This document shows positions 25,912-34,715 of a stretch of 36,586 nt of DNA, one piece after another; within the stretch, counting starts at the first letter, position 1; the number at the start of each line of letters is the position of its first letter. The DNA is from Nostocaceae cyanobacterium. GTDB lineage: Bacteria; Cyanobacteriota; Cyanobacteriia; Cyanobacteriales; Nostocaceae. The notes beneath the pieces were generated by a model. That model had not been told where the DNA came from and searched no databases. It was given only the letters and a program-made list of their open reading frames with translations. Where the stretch lies: the NCBI GenBank assembly GCA_030065825.1, contig JASJCY010000030.1:1-36586 (forward strand), written 5' to 3'. The position numbers and the translations under genes were made by a program.

Positions 25912-27285
25912 TTAACTGAGGTGTTTCGATATTATATTTAGTAATTCATCTTGGGTAAACGGCTTAGTTAAATAGCCTGAGGATCTTACCATTTTTGCCC
26001 TAGCTCTATCTATCAATCCATTTCTTCCTGTTACCATAATCACAGGTGTATTTTTAAAATATGTATGTTTCCGTATCCGAGAACATAATTCATAGCCATC
26101 TATAGTTGGCATACTAATATCAAGGAGAATTAGGTCTGGTTTACTACGGATAATTTCTATTAAGGCTTTCAATGGATTATTAATTGTGGTAACAGAAAAA
26201 TATTCTTCATCTAAAAACTTTTTGATAATCTTTAATACAGTCGGACTGTCATCGATACAGACAATTTTGTAGACTTTATTTTCGATATCGGCTGGTGGTG
26301 CTTGGTAAATTTCTTGATTTTGATTAGAAACGGGAGTAGGTTCTATTTTCTGATTATTATCTTGATAATTATCTTGATTATTATCAAGATAATTCCTATC
26401 TTCTTTCAATTTTGAAGATTGAACAATAGGCTGATTAGCCTCTAAAGATAATTCTGTGCTGTCATTATTTAAAGTACTAACATCTGCCCCCACATCATCT
26501 TGCAAGAATTGTTTTTTCTTAACAAGAGAATCGACAGTTTTTGCAGATAAAAACTCTTTTAATTGAGTGTTAAGCCAGTTTTCAAATAGTTCATCTAGTA
26601 GTCTTTGCTGCATTGCTTCATCTAATTGAGCCGGAAGCATTTTTTCTAAACGCACGATTATAAACCACTCTTCTAAACGAGTTGGTGGTGAGAGTTGACC
26701 GGGCTGACTTTTGACGAGAATATTTGCCAAAATAGGGTGGGGAACATTTAATTCTACCGGACCAAGTATACCACCTGTTTGTGCTTCCATTCCTTCAGAA
26801 TAAAGGCTAGCAAGTTCCCCAAAAGATTGTTCTCCTTCCTGAATTCGGAAATAAATTTCTTGGGCAATACCAATATCTTTGACGCGAATCAGGGAATAGA
26901 CAACCCGATCTAAACTAGCCTTACGTTGCACAAAATAGGATTCTAGCTTATCTCCCCAGAAGTTCTTTTTAAATTGTTCTAGTTTGAGAGTGCGCATCAC
27001 TAGATAATCGAGTCTTTCCCGGGACATGCCACGGGATGCCAACCATCTATCTAAGTCTGCATCGGAATTTAACTGTTGTTCTCGGTAAAATTTCTGGTAT
27101 CCGCGAGCAATATCTTCCTTTGAAAGGGTAATGCTAGCGATCGCTTCTTCAAGGATCATCTCTCGTGCCAATTGCGGCATCATACCATACTGTTTTAGTT
27201 GATTAGCAACTTTGCTATCAGTAATTGTTTTCAGCCGTATAGCAGCTTGTTGCCAGACATCACCTATTGATTCAAATCTTGTCAT
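25912..27285 (-). CDS. Parvulin (SurA/PpiC-like) prolyl isomerase fused to a response-regulator receiver domain
   Basis: 457 aa in one uninterrupted frame. Residues 1-125 are a SurA-like helical region; about 127-213 form a parvulin-type domain (VVYSLIRVKDIGIAQEIYFR, SFGELASLYSEGMEAQTGGI, LGPVELNVPHPILANIL). A polar Asn/Gln/Asp-rich linker covers about 255-335. The receiver domain (341-455) has Asp345-Asp346, phospho-acceptor Asp389 (LILLDISMP), Thr419 and Lys441 (YLTKPF), so it should be phosphorylatable. The receiver looks like that of PatA/PixG proteins. No signal peptide is seen, so it is probably cytoplasmic. Cyanobacterial parvulins of this kind often accompany type I secretion genes; the RTX-type gene lies upstream on the same strand. 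The cognate kinase is unknown. Confidence 0.85.
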   Translation of the reverse strand: MTRFESIGDVWQQAAIRLKTITDSKVANQLKQYGMMPQLAREMILEEAIASITLSKEDIARGYQKFYREQQLNSDADLDRWLASRGMSRERLDYLVMRTLKLEQFKKNFWGDKLESYFVQRKASLDRVVYSLIRVKDIGIAQEIYFRIQEGEQSFGELASLYSEGMEAQTGGILGPVELNVPHPILANILVKSQPGQLSPPTRLEEWFIIVRLEKMLPAQLDEAMQQRLLDELFENWLNTQLKEFLSAKTVDSLVKKKQFLQDDVGADVSTLNNDSTELSLEANQPIVQSSKLKEDRNYLDNNQDNYQDNNQKIEPTPVSNQNQEIYQAPPADIENKVYKIVCIDDSPTVLKIIKKFLDEEYFSVTTINNPLKALIEIIRSKPDLILLDISMPTIDGYELCSRIRKHTYFKNTPVIMVTGRNGLIDRARAKMVRSSGYLTKPFTQDELLNIISKHLS

Positions 27286-27989
27286 ATGTATTTAATACCA
27301 GAATTTTAGTTGCTATTCAGTTGTGGAAATTTCAGTTTGTGCTAAAAAATTAAAATCAATTAGTAAATTAGTTTAAAATTTTAGCTGGTTAAATAATTCA
27401 TTTGTATATATATAAAATTAAGGGATTCATAACTTTATGGTTTATACTTCAATAATTTACATAATTTACGTATTGTAACCCGAATTTCCTGTATTAGTGA
27501 ACGCAAAAAAAACTGAAATTCCTAAGTTGTAATTGATACAGCAATTTTCGGGTTGCAAATTTCAGATTTATAGAAACTAAAGTTGTTTTGTCCATTATCT
27601 GCAAAAAACGCCTAAGGGGCAATCCTTAGACGATCTCTGAGATGTTGAATTTTACAGTTGAGGGAATAGGGAATAGGGAACAAAGAACAGAAAAATGTCC
27701 TAACACACATCTTGCACCTGGGTCAGAAACCGGGTTTATTGGGAATATTGACCTGTCAAAACTCTAATTTTTTGTTCATAAACCCGGTTTCTCCATGCTT
27801 ACCCTCGAATGGTGCAAGGGTCAGAAACCGGGTTTATTGGCAATATTTACCTGTCAAAACCCTAATTTTTCGTTGATAAACCCGGTTTCTCAATGGTTGT
27901 TGAGAATGGTGCAAGATATGAGTAGGGTTATGTCTGGCAAGGCAAACCAATGGGAGAATGAAAAATCGCCAGTCAGTGTGGTTTCAGCA
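27286..27989. other. Intergenic region between the RTX and parvulin-REC genes
   Basis: Holds two fused copies of the nested-palindrome element (27708-27917), a hairpin CTAAGG/CCTTAG (about 27612-27629), and an AT-rich stretch (27300-27600) with AACCCGAA facing TTCGGGTT. The promoter for the parvulin-REC gene is expected near 27300-27450. No gene is supported. Confidence 0.5.
27708..27917. repeat. Nested-palindrome element, two copies in tandem
   Basis: Copy 4 (27708-27818) and copy 5 (27811-27917) share one GGTGCAAG end at 27811-27818. Both keep perfect inner arms AGAAACCGGGTTTAT and ATAAACCCGGTTTCT. The copies are very alike, suggesting recent duplication. Confidence 0.9.
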
Positions 27990-30900
27990 TTAGAAAACGT
28001 TGATGCTGACGATCATGTCATCGTAGTCTAAATCGCCACCTCCAAATATATCTTCAACGCCAAAGGTATAATCATCCAACAAGCGGAAGTGATCTACTCC
28101 ATCAGCATTGGCACCTAAGACGGGGAAGAATACTTCATTGGGATTAAAGTCATCTGGTGTACCATCAGCAATCATAAAAGGAGATACTATCACCCTACCG
28201 GGTAAGGTAAACTCCGCTGAGGTGTTTCGAGTAATGGAGATATCCAGTCTATGTTCCATCACAGACTGGACGTAATTATTAGATCCAACTGTTGCGATTA
28301 TATTTCCTTGATTATCGACGACATCACCACTTTCATTGGTAATATATAATCCGACAAAATTATCAAAAGCAGCTTCACTACTGACGGTAATTTGACCAGT
28401 TAAAGTATCAACATTTTCATTTCTCAGGTCTAAAACTTCTCGACCTGTCTGCAAACCAAGGAGTTTTTTCGCTTGACCGGGGGGTTTATTTAAAGGATCG
28501 AATCCCTTGATTTCAATGCTTAAACCATCAAAGACACCATTAGCATCATCGTCAATATTGAGAGTGAAACCTGTAGAAGTGAAGTTTACAATTTCAAAGC
28601 TACTAACACTGGAAAAGAAAACTTGACGTTCAACTCCTGCTTTTACTTCATCAAAGGTGCCATTTTGAATTAGCATAAAGCCTAATTGTTGACCTTCGAT
28701 AAGTTCTAAAGTGCGAGTTAAACTGCTAAAGTCAAAGCCACTTGGTAATCCTGAAGGATTGTTACTGGAAAGAATCGATAAAACAGAGAGAATACGATTA
28801 TTGTCATTAAGAATGGCATTTAAATAACCATCATTATCATCAGGGCTAATATCACCAATATTACCCTCTGGATTATCCACAGCGAATAGGATCAATTCGT
28901 TGGAGAAAGAAGTGTTTTGTGCTGTAATCGAAATTTGCACAAAGGTCTGAGTTAGGGTTTGGAATATACCAGAAGATTCGTTTAGTTCAAAAAATCCTGT
29001 TGTTTCCCCAGTTGTGTCTCCATCTGTATCATCGTCAGGATTTCCTGTTTCTACTACTTCAGGTTCAATATCCAACTCAAAGCTTAAGAAGTTGGTTTTT
29101 TGTAAATCTGAAGATGCAAATCTATTATCACTAACAAGAGTTAAAGACCGTTTTCCATTGGGTAATACTGGACCCAATGTCATGGCTTCAAAGTTGTCAA
29201 CAGGAATTTCTAAAAGCGTAGATACAAGTTCATTGCCAGTAACTCCAAAACTTGATTCTAGTTCTGATACAAGGTCATCAAGTTCAATTAAGTTTTGGCT
29301 TTTTTCAGATAATAATGTTTCAAGTTGTGTAGCATTAAAATTAGAACTGAAAGATGCAAGTTTCTCAAAGGAAATTCCAATTGTAGATTTGCTCTGTTCA
29401 AGAGGAAGACCCAAAGCTTTGAGACCGCTATCATCAATGGAAATCTCCAAAGACAATGTAGGTGCTAAATCTTCGAGATCCTTTATAGTGATTCCTGATG
29501 TAGTTTGAATATCATCCAGGGAAAAGCCTAGTGTAGATGCAAGGTTTTCGGCAGAAATTCCGAAACTAGAATCAAGATTATCAACAGCAATTCCAAAAGT
29601 GGATAAAAATTCTTCAGCGGATTCTCCCAGGGTGGCTTCGAGGTCTGCGGCTGAAATTCCTAAATTATCTCCCAGAGTGTTAACGGGAATCCCTGCTTGG
29701 GCAAAATCAAGCAGTAGTTCTTTCTCAACTGCATTGATATCATCAGTTAATTCCGATATATTGCTGATGTCTGTCGTACTTTCTGTGACATTAATTTGAA
29801 AAAGCTTATTATTGAATCCCTCCTGATATATAAAAGAACGCTCCAATGCTAAAAGGGTTCCAGCATTGTCAACCGCAACCAGTTCCACTAAGCCACTGGT
29901 ATCAGAATCATCCCCATCAGCCCCTGTTGCTAGCGGATCTGTATAGTAAAGAAATTCTCCAGCAATTTCAGGTATATCACCCGTCAAGTCATATTTGAGG
30001 ATGCGAACAGGACTTCCCTGACTTGTACTAGCTTCCTGGTCATCATCATTTTCAGTAGCCACGAACAGGTAGCGCTCGTCAGGAGTTAGAGTTAAACTCT
30101 TTAAACCTAGGTTATTGGTGATATCAGCAGCGAATTTGTCAGGAAATGGCAAATTCATCAACTCCCCACCAGCCAAAGAAAATTCTTTGATAAATGTGGA
30201 ATCTTCCTCTTCTTCAGAAGCGATGAAAACACTGCCATCATCACTAAAAGCAATAGCTTCCGGTTCTAGTGTAAAATCTGCAAACGTATCGCCATTGTCA
30301 TCCAAGAGGGTGGTAACGTCAGTAATATTAACGTCTCCATCGTCTAAACCACCATCTTCAAGGTCTATTTCCAGGGTGTAAAAACGAGGTTGAATACGGT
30401 CATCGGAAGCAGCATAATAAACCTGCTGAAACGGATCGAAGGCAATCCCGGAAATACCTGCGAAAGTAGTACCCTCAAAGTCTGTTTCATCTAAGGTATC
30501 TTGTCCGATAAAAGTAATACCCTTGACCATTAGGGGTTCTTGATTAAGGGAACTAGTACCAGAATTATTAGCAGCATCACCCACCACTAGGTTCGTATCA
30601 TTGAGATTCTCAACAGTAGTGTTCTGAATGATTGCTAAAGCCTCCTCAGGTTGACTCTTAGCGCTGATAACAACGTCTGTTCCCTGCTGTTGAATACTCA
30701 GGTCATCCAAACTCGGAATTTCTGCTACATTAACCTTCAGGGTGTCCTCTTCGGGATTAAAGTCGGTGATGATATTGGCACTTTGAGGAAGTTCACCATT
30801 AACTAACCAAAAGACATCATTACCAAAACCACCGCGAATAGTGTTACCCCCTTCTCCTGCAAAAATGGTGTCATTACCAGAACCACCAGATACACTATCG

Positions 30901-31202
30901 TTGCGATAGGGAGTAATGTTGTCGTCCCCTGCACCACCAAACAACAGGTTTTCACTTTCTACATCATCTTGGGGGTCAGAAATGAGTTCATCATCCCCTT
31001 GATCGCCAAAAGCGTGATCGAACCGGAATGCAAGAATCTCGTCTTCACCCAAACCACCACTAAGAGTATTGTTTCCTGTGCCACTTATGACATCAATTAC
31101 ATCGTCACCAGCTAGACCTAGTACTAGATTACCTGAATCTTCTAAGACATCTTCCAGGGATGGCAGGGTGTCATTGATAGTAGTACCTTTAATAATAGCC
31201 AT
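27990..31202 (-). CDS. Large RTX-type calcium-binding protein with phytase/esterase-like and DUF4114 domains
   Basis: 1070 aa, very acidic. Residues about 25-135 carry glycine/aspartate RTX-type repeats (GLAGDDVID, GGAGDDNIT, GGSGNDTIF, GGFGNDVFW), which bind calcium. About 220-710 is an esterase-like-activity-of-phytase (PF13449-type) beta-propeller: ISGIAFDPFQQVYYAASDDR, LEPEAIAFSDDGSVFIASE, LKSLTLTPDERYLFVATE, VDNFEAMTLGPVLPNGKRS and LTLVSDNRF. An insert of 11-residue repeats (504-580, weaker to 663) interrupts it. The C-terminus is DUF4114 (FGVEDIFGGGDLDYDDMIV). There is no Sec signal peptide; type I secretion is the usual route for RTX proteins. Phosphatase activity is possible but unproven. 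The pst operon lies divergently next door. Confidence 0.88.
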   Translation of the reverse strand: MAIIKGTTINDTLPSLEDVLEDSGNLVLGLAGDDVIDVISGTGNNTLSGGLGEDEILAFRFDHAFGDQGDDELISDPQDDVESENLLFGGAGDDNITPYRNDSVSGGSGNDTIFAGEGGNTIRGGFGNDVFWLVNGELPQSANIITDFNPEEDTLKVNVAEIPSLDDLSIQQQGTDVVISAKSQPEEALAIIQNTTVENLNDTNLVVGDAANNSGTSSLNQEPLMVKGITFIGQDTLDETDFEGTTFAGISGIAFDPFQQVYYAASDDRIQPRFYTLEIDLEDGGLDDGDVNITDVTTLLDDNGDTFADFTLEPEAIAFSDDGSVFIASEEEEDSTFIKEFSLAGGELMNLPFPDKFAADITNNLGLKSLTLTPDERYLFVATENDDDQEASTSQGSPVRILKYDLTGDIPEIAGEFLYYTDPLATGADGDDSDTSGLVELVAVDNAGTLLALERSFIYQEGFNNKLFQINVTESTTDISNISELTDDINAVEKELLLDFAQAGIPVNTLGDNLGISAADLEATLGESAEEFLSTFGIAVDNLDSSFGISAENLASTLGFSLDDIQTTSGITIKDLEDLAPTLSLEISIDDSGLKALGLPLEQSKSTIGISFEKLASFSSNFNATQLETLLSEKSQNLIELDDLVSELESSFGVTGNELVSTLLEIPVDNFEAMTLGPVLPNGKRSLTLVSDNRFASSDLQKTNFLSFELDIEPEVVETGNPDDDTDGDTTGETTGFFELNESSGIFQTLTQTFVQISITAQNTSFSNELILFAVDNPEGNIGDISPDDNDGYLNAILNDNNRILSVLSILSSNNPSGLPSGFDFSSLTRTLELIEGQQLGFMLIQNGTFDEVKAGVERQVFFSSVSSFEIVNFTSTGFTLNIDDDANGVFDGLSIEIKGFDPLNKPPGQAKKLLGLQTGREVLDLRNENVDTLTGQITVSSEAAFDNFVGLYITNESGDVVDNQGNIIATVGSNNYVQSVMEHRLDISITRNTSAEFTLPGRVIVSPFMIADGTPDDFNPNEVFFPVLGANADGVDHFRLLDDYTFGVEDIFGGGDLDYDDMIVSINVF

Positions 31203-32231
31203 AATTCCTAAATTTCCTCACAACCTTATAATTGAGCCTGATTGAACCTTTAACTTTAACCAATTTTTTTTAGATACTGTCATAAACGTCACTAGTAGGT
31301 TAGGCGATCGCCACCCTACCGCTCTTTTTGCTCATCCTGAGTTTTTTGTATAAATTAACTTATATTGACGCCAAAAAGCCTAAGTAAAAATACTAAAAAA
31401 TATCAGATAATATAGGGTAAGGATTAATAAATACTAAACTAAATATATTCACACTTTTGCACTTCCATGTAATAAAAGTTAGAGCAGTCGTAGTTATAAT
31501 CACCAGGCTTTGGTTTCTGGTGAGAGGGTTTTGCAAGTCCTAACTCTCCATGGGAGGCTTTTAAGAGTAATAACATTGCTGAAAGACAAATCGTCACCAT
31601 GCTTATCATACAGAGATTTCAAAGATGCACCTGGTGAGGATATTTTGGAGATACCCACCTGGGAATACTCTACAAGGACTTTGGAAATTTTCTCCAGGAA
31701 TTCCAGAACAAGATAACAAATTTGATGCTTTTTGTCCTCTGTAAAAATACTTAATCAATCAAATTAGGACCGGCAGGGATGCCCATTCCACTCTTGATGT
31801 ATTTAATACCCTACGGACAGGGATGCCCATTCCACTCTTGATGTATTTAATACCCTAAGGTCAGGCTACGCCTATAAGTGAAAACCGCTATATTAAATCC
31901 AGATGATTAGTGATAGAACTAACAACTTGTACCAATGTCGTTTAGCCTCACCATCCACCTTGAAATAAATTTCAAGAAACCTATAGACCAAGCACGTAAA
32001 AACCCACTCTCATACTTTACCCAGTCTGATTTATCTAACAACTTGCACCATTCTCAATCAGAACCAGAGGTTCCCATGTTCTAGTTACCAGCTTCTAGTT
32101 ACCAGCGTCACGCTGGTAACTAGGGTTTGGAGGCTCTGCCTTCTGGTTATCCTTAAGGAAGTCTAAATGAAATAAAAGTCTAGAAAGATAATCTATAATC
32201 TGTAACATTTTTTAAAAATTAAATTTTTATT
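31203..32231. other. Divergent 1 kb region between the RTX gene and pstS
   Basis: No supported gene. A hairpin TCACCAG/CTGGTGA is at 31500-31523. A 44-bp tandem repeat of two units (31774-31817, 31818-31857) contains CAGGGATGCCCATTCCACTC. A palindromic repeat (32035-32124) is an inverted relative of 22748-22824 and carries GTTACCAGCGTCACGCTGGT, plus a 14-bp tandem duplication CTAGTTACCAGCTT/CTAGTTACCAGCGT. The RTX promoter should lie near 31210-31450. Confidence 0.6.
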
Positions 32232-32264
32232 TTTACCTCTTATTAACCTTGTTTTAACAAGGAT
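32232..32264 (+). promoter_or_regulatory. Candidate Pho box upstream of pstS
   Basis: Three half-sites at an 11-bp period: TTTACCTC (32232), TTAACCTT (32243) and TTAACAAG (32254). Cyanobacterial SphR/PhoB boxes are direct repeats of a (C)TTAACCT-like 8-mer with 11-bp spacing. The site ends about 73 bases before the pstS start, as expected for a phosphate-starvation activator. No binding data. Confidence 0.65.
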
Positions 32265-32336
32265 ATTTAAATAATGAGCTTAAGTCACCCTTTGAGTGAG
32301 TAGAAAAAGTAACTCAAAATTCCTGTATTTAAGCAC

Positions 32337-33272
32337 ATGAACTATAAAAGAAATCTCTGGAAATTAACTGGTGTGTTGGCAGGTGTTGTTACCACCATTG
32401 GTATTGCTGTACCTGCGGTTCAATCCCAAACACCCATTATCAAGATTGATGGTTCGAGTACTGTCTACCCAATTACAGAAGCCGTAGCTGAAGAATTTCA
32501 GAAGGCAAAACGCGGAGGTGTTCGAGTCACCGTTGGGGTTTCAGGTACAGGTGGTGGATTTAAGAAATTTTGCTCAAATAATCCTTCTGTGCGCACCGAT
32601 ATATCAGATGCTTCTCGACCCATTAAGGATAAGGAAAAGCAGATGTGTGCAGCAGCTGGGGTCAAATATATGGCAATACCTGTTGCCTATGATGCCATCA
32701 CTGTGGTTGTCCACAAAAATAATCCGGTTAACAACATCACAACCGCTGAACTGAAGAAAATGTGGGAACCTGATGCTAGAGGAAACATAACCAAATGGAG
32801 TCAGGTAAATTCAGGATGGCCCAATGCTAGTTTAACTCTTTACGGACCTGGGGCAGACTCTGGAACCTTTGATTACTTTACCAAAAAAATTAATGGGGCA
32901 TCTGGAGCAAGCCGTCCAGATTTTACTCCCAGTGAGGATGATAACGTCCTAGTAAAAGGAGTATCAAATAACACAAACGCCCTTGCCTACTTTGGTTATA
33001 CCTACTACGAAGAAAACAAAAATAAACTCAAAGCTCTCAGCATTAATGGTGTCAAGCCCTCTATGACGACTGTCCGTAATGGTACTTATAAACCATTGTC
33101 ACGCCCAGTATACATATACGTCAATCTAAATGCGGTGAAGACCAAACCTGCTGTCAGGGAATTTGTTGAATATTACCTTGATAACGCTTCTAGACTAGTA
33201 CCTGAAGTCAAATCTATTCCTAGGACTGACTATTCAGCATCGAAGACAAATTTGTTGAATGCTATTAGGTAA
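32337..33272 (+). CDS. pstS: Phosphate ABC transporter substrate-binding protein, PstS/SphX type
   Basis: 311 aa. A signal peptide covers about residues 1-30 (positive MNYKRNLWK, hydrophobic core, cleavage near AVQSQT). The mature protein has the phosphate-binding motifs [18 protein letters not shown] and [24 protein letters not shown], and [14 protein letters not shown]. It binds phosphate in the periplasm and delivers it to PstC-PstA. The sequence resembles the cyanobacterial SphX branch more than E. coli PstS. It is first in a same-strand set pstS-pstC-pstA-pstB, with a candidate Pho box upstream. A 379-bp gap holding a nested repeat separates it from pstC. Confidence 0.93.
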   Translation: MNYKRNLWKLTGVLAGVVTTIGIAVPAVQSQTPIIKIDGSSTVYPITEAVAEEFQKAKRGGVRVTVGVSGTGGGFKKFCSNNPSVRTDISDASRPIKDKEKQMCAAAGVKYMAIPVAYDAITVVVHKNNPVNNITTAELKKMWEPDARGNITKWSQVNSGWPNASLTLYGPGADSGTFDYFTKKINGASGASRPDFTPSEDDNVLVKGVSNNTNALAYFGYTYYEENKNKLKALSINGVKPSMTTVRNGTYKPLSRPVYIYVNLNAVKTKPAVREFVEYYLDNASRLVPEVKSIPRTDYSASKTNLLNAIR

Positions 33273-33651
33273 GCAAGCAGAGAAGTTAATTTTTCTGTGG
33301 ATACATATAGAGGATAAGAGCATAGCAGAGACTGGCAGACATCGAGAGAGAGGATTTCTCTATGTCACCAAGTCTCCTTTAGTTCAAATCCGATCCTGAT
33401 TCAGGAATATGTAATTAATTTTGCGGCATTGCTGAATTAAGGAATGAATATGAGTGGGGTAGGCATCTTGCCTGCCTGCTGAAATATAGAAAACGAGCAG
33501 GGATGCCCATTCCACAAACCAAGATGCTCCGCAGTCGCTACAACGGGGGGAACCCCCGCAACGCGCTGCTCTCCATCCCACAAAACTATCAAAATCATCC
33601 CCCATTTATGCAACGCCAATTTTGCCAAAGTAAAGTAAACAAGTAACTTAG
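33273..33651. other. Gap between pstS and pstC with nested repeats
   Basis: The 147-bp family repeat (33425-33617) fills half of the gap and itself contains a ~45-bp block (33528-33572) of another family. Between 33300 and 33424 lies unassigned sequence with GAGAGAGGATTTCTC-type local symmetry. Structured RNA here could lower readthrough and so uncouple pstS from pstCAB. Confidence 0.6.
33425..33617. repeat. 147-bp family repeat, copy interrupted by a second element
   Basis: Aligns to 10411-10557 except for an extra ~45 bases (33528-33572) after GATGC. The extra block begins CCGCAGTCGCTACAACGGGG and contains GGGGGAACCCCC and CGCAACGCGCTGC. The same block occurs at 36501 after GATGC. Confidence 0.85.
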
Positions 33652-34581
33652 ATGACGCCAAAATCATTCCAAGTTTCACGAGTAGGGTTATTCACCCCCA
33701 GATTCATCCGCAATTTACGAGAGAGAGTAATTGAATTTGTCCTGTTTCTGGCTGCCTGTTCTTCTGTTGCTACAACCTTGGGGATTCTCTATATTTTAGT
33801 CACCGAGTCCTTAAAGTTCTTCAGTGAAATTTCTGTGGTAGAATTCCTAACTGATACCCAGTGGACACCCCTGTTTTTAGAGAAACATTTTGGTATTCTT
33901 CCCCTGCTTTCAGGTACATTGGTGACTTCTGGGGTAGCTTTGCTGGTTGCTATTCCTTTAGGAACCATTGCCGCTATCTATTTGAGTGAGTTTGCACCCA
34001 ACCGCTTGCGAGAAATCATCAAGCCTTGTTTGGAACTCCTAGCAGCTATTCCCACGGTTGTTTATGGCTATTTTGCCCTGTCTGTAATTACACCACTATT
34101 GCAAAAAATCTACCCAAATTTACCGACATTCAATATGCTGAGTGCAGGGTTGGTGATGGGATTGATGATTATTCCTTTAATCAGCTCTATTAGTGAAGAT
34201 GCCATGGCTGCTGTTCCCGTGGGATTGCGAGAGGGTTCCTATGCTATGGGAGCAACCCGTCTGCAAACCGCTTTGCAAGTCGTTTTTCCCGCTGCAATCT
34301 CTGGCATTAGCGCTGCTTACATTTTGGGAGCTTCTCGTGCTGTTGGAGAAACCATGATTGTGGCAGTTGCGGCAGGTTTACAACCAAATTTGACGTGGAA
34401 TCCCACAGAGCAAGCTGCTACCATTACCGCTTACATTGTTCAGGTAAGTTTGGGGGATTTGCCCCATGGAACCATTGAATATCAAACGATTTTTGCCGCT
34501 GGACTAACCCTAATTTTAATGACATTACTGTTAAATATTATCGGTTATTTCTTGTCCCGACGCTTCCGGGAAATTTATTAG
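33652..34581 (+). CDS. pstC: Phosphate ABC transporter permease PstC
   Basis: 309 aa, about six membrane segments. Family landmarks: FGILPLLSGTLVTSGVALLV, IPLGTIAAIYLSEFAPNRLR, AIPTVVYGYFAL, and the cytoplasmic loop VPVGLREGSYAMGATRLQTA (EAA motif that contacts PstB). ILGASRAVGETMIVAVAAG is near the C-terminus. With PstA it forms the inner-membrane channel for phosphate. ATG 33652 gives a typical short cytoplasmic N-terminus. It is followed after 134 bases by pstA; the gap holds a hairpin derived from the nested-palindrome family. Confidence 0.96.
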   Translation: MTPKSFQVSRVGLFTPRFIRNLRERVIEFVLFLAACSSVATTLGILYILVTESLKFFSEISVVEFLTDTQWTPLFLEKHFGILPLLSGTLVTSGVALLVAIPLGTIAAIYLSEFAPNRLREIIKPCLELLAAIPTVVYGYFALSVITPLLQKIYPNLPTFNMLSAGLVMGLMIIPLISSISEDAMAAVPVGLREGSYAMGATRLQTALQVVFPAAISGISAAYILGASRAVGETMIVAVAAGLQPNLTWNPTEQAATITAYIVQVSLGDLPHGTIEYQTIFAAGLTLILMTLLLNIIGYFLSRRFREIY

Positions 34582-34620
34582 TCATTATCAATCATTAAAC
34601 CCTTAGAGGTTAAAGACCCA

Positions 34621-34688
34621 AGAAACCGGGTTTTTCTGGGTGAAGTATCAAATATTATCGTACTTAGTCTGGAAGAAACCCGGTTTCT
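34621..34688. repeat. Nested-palindrome family, inner arms only
   Basis: AGAAACCGGGTTT (34621-34633) faces AAACCCGGTTTCT (34676-34688) with a 42-base middle unlike other copies. The outer TTGCACC arms are missing. It lies between pstC and pstA and would form a 13-bp stem in the operon mRNA. Confidence 0.8.
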
Positions 34689-34715
34689 AAACAAATGACA
34701 AATACCCAATGACAA

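Noticed and set aside
29014-30381. Several long plus-strand frames opposite the RTX gene
   Set aside because: Ser-rich shadow frames produced by the acidic, repetitive coding strand.
31510-31716. 68-codon frame upstream of the RTX gene
   Set aside because: No homology recognised and it lies in a promoter/repeat region; the start has no supporting context.
33330-33400. tRNA-like AGTTCAAATCC motif after pstS
   Set aside because: No paired T-arm, anticodon arm or acceptor stem could be built around it.
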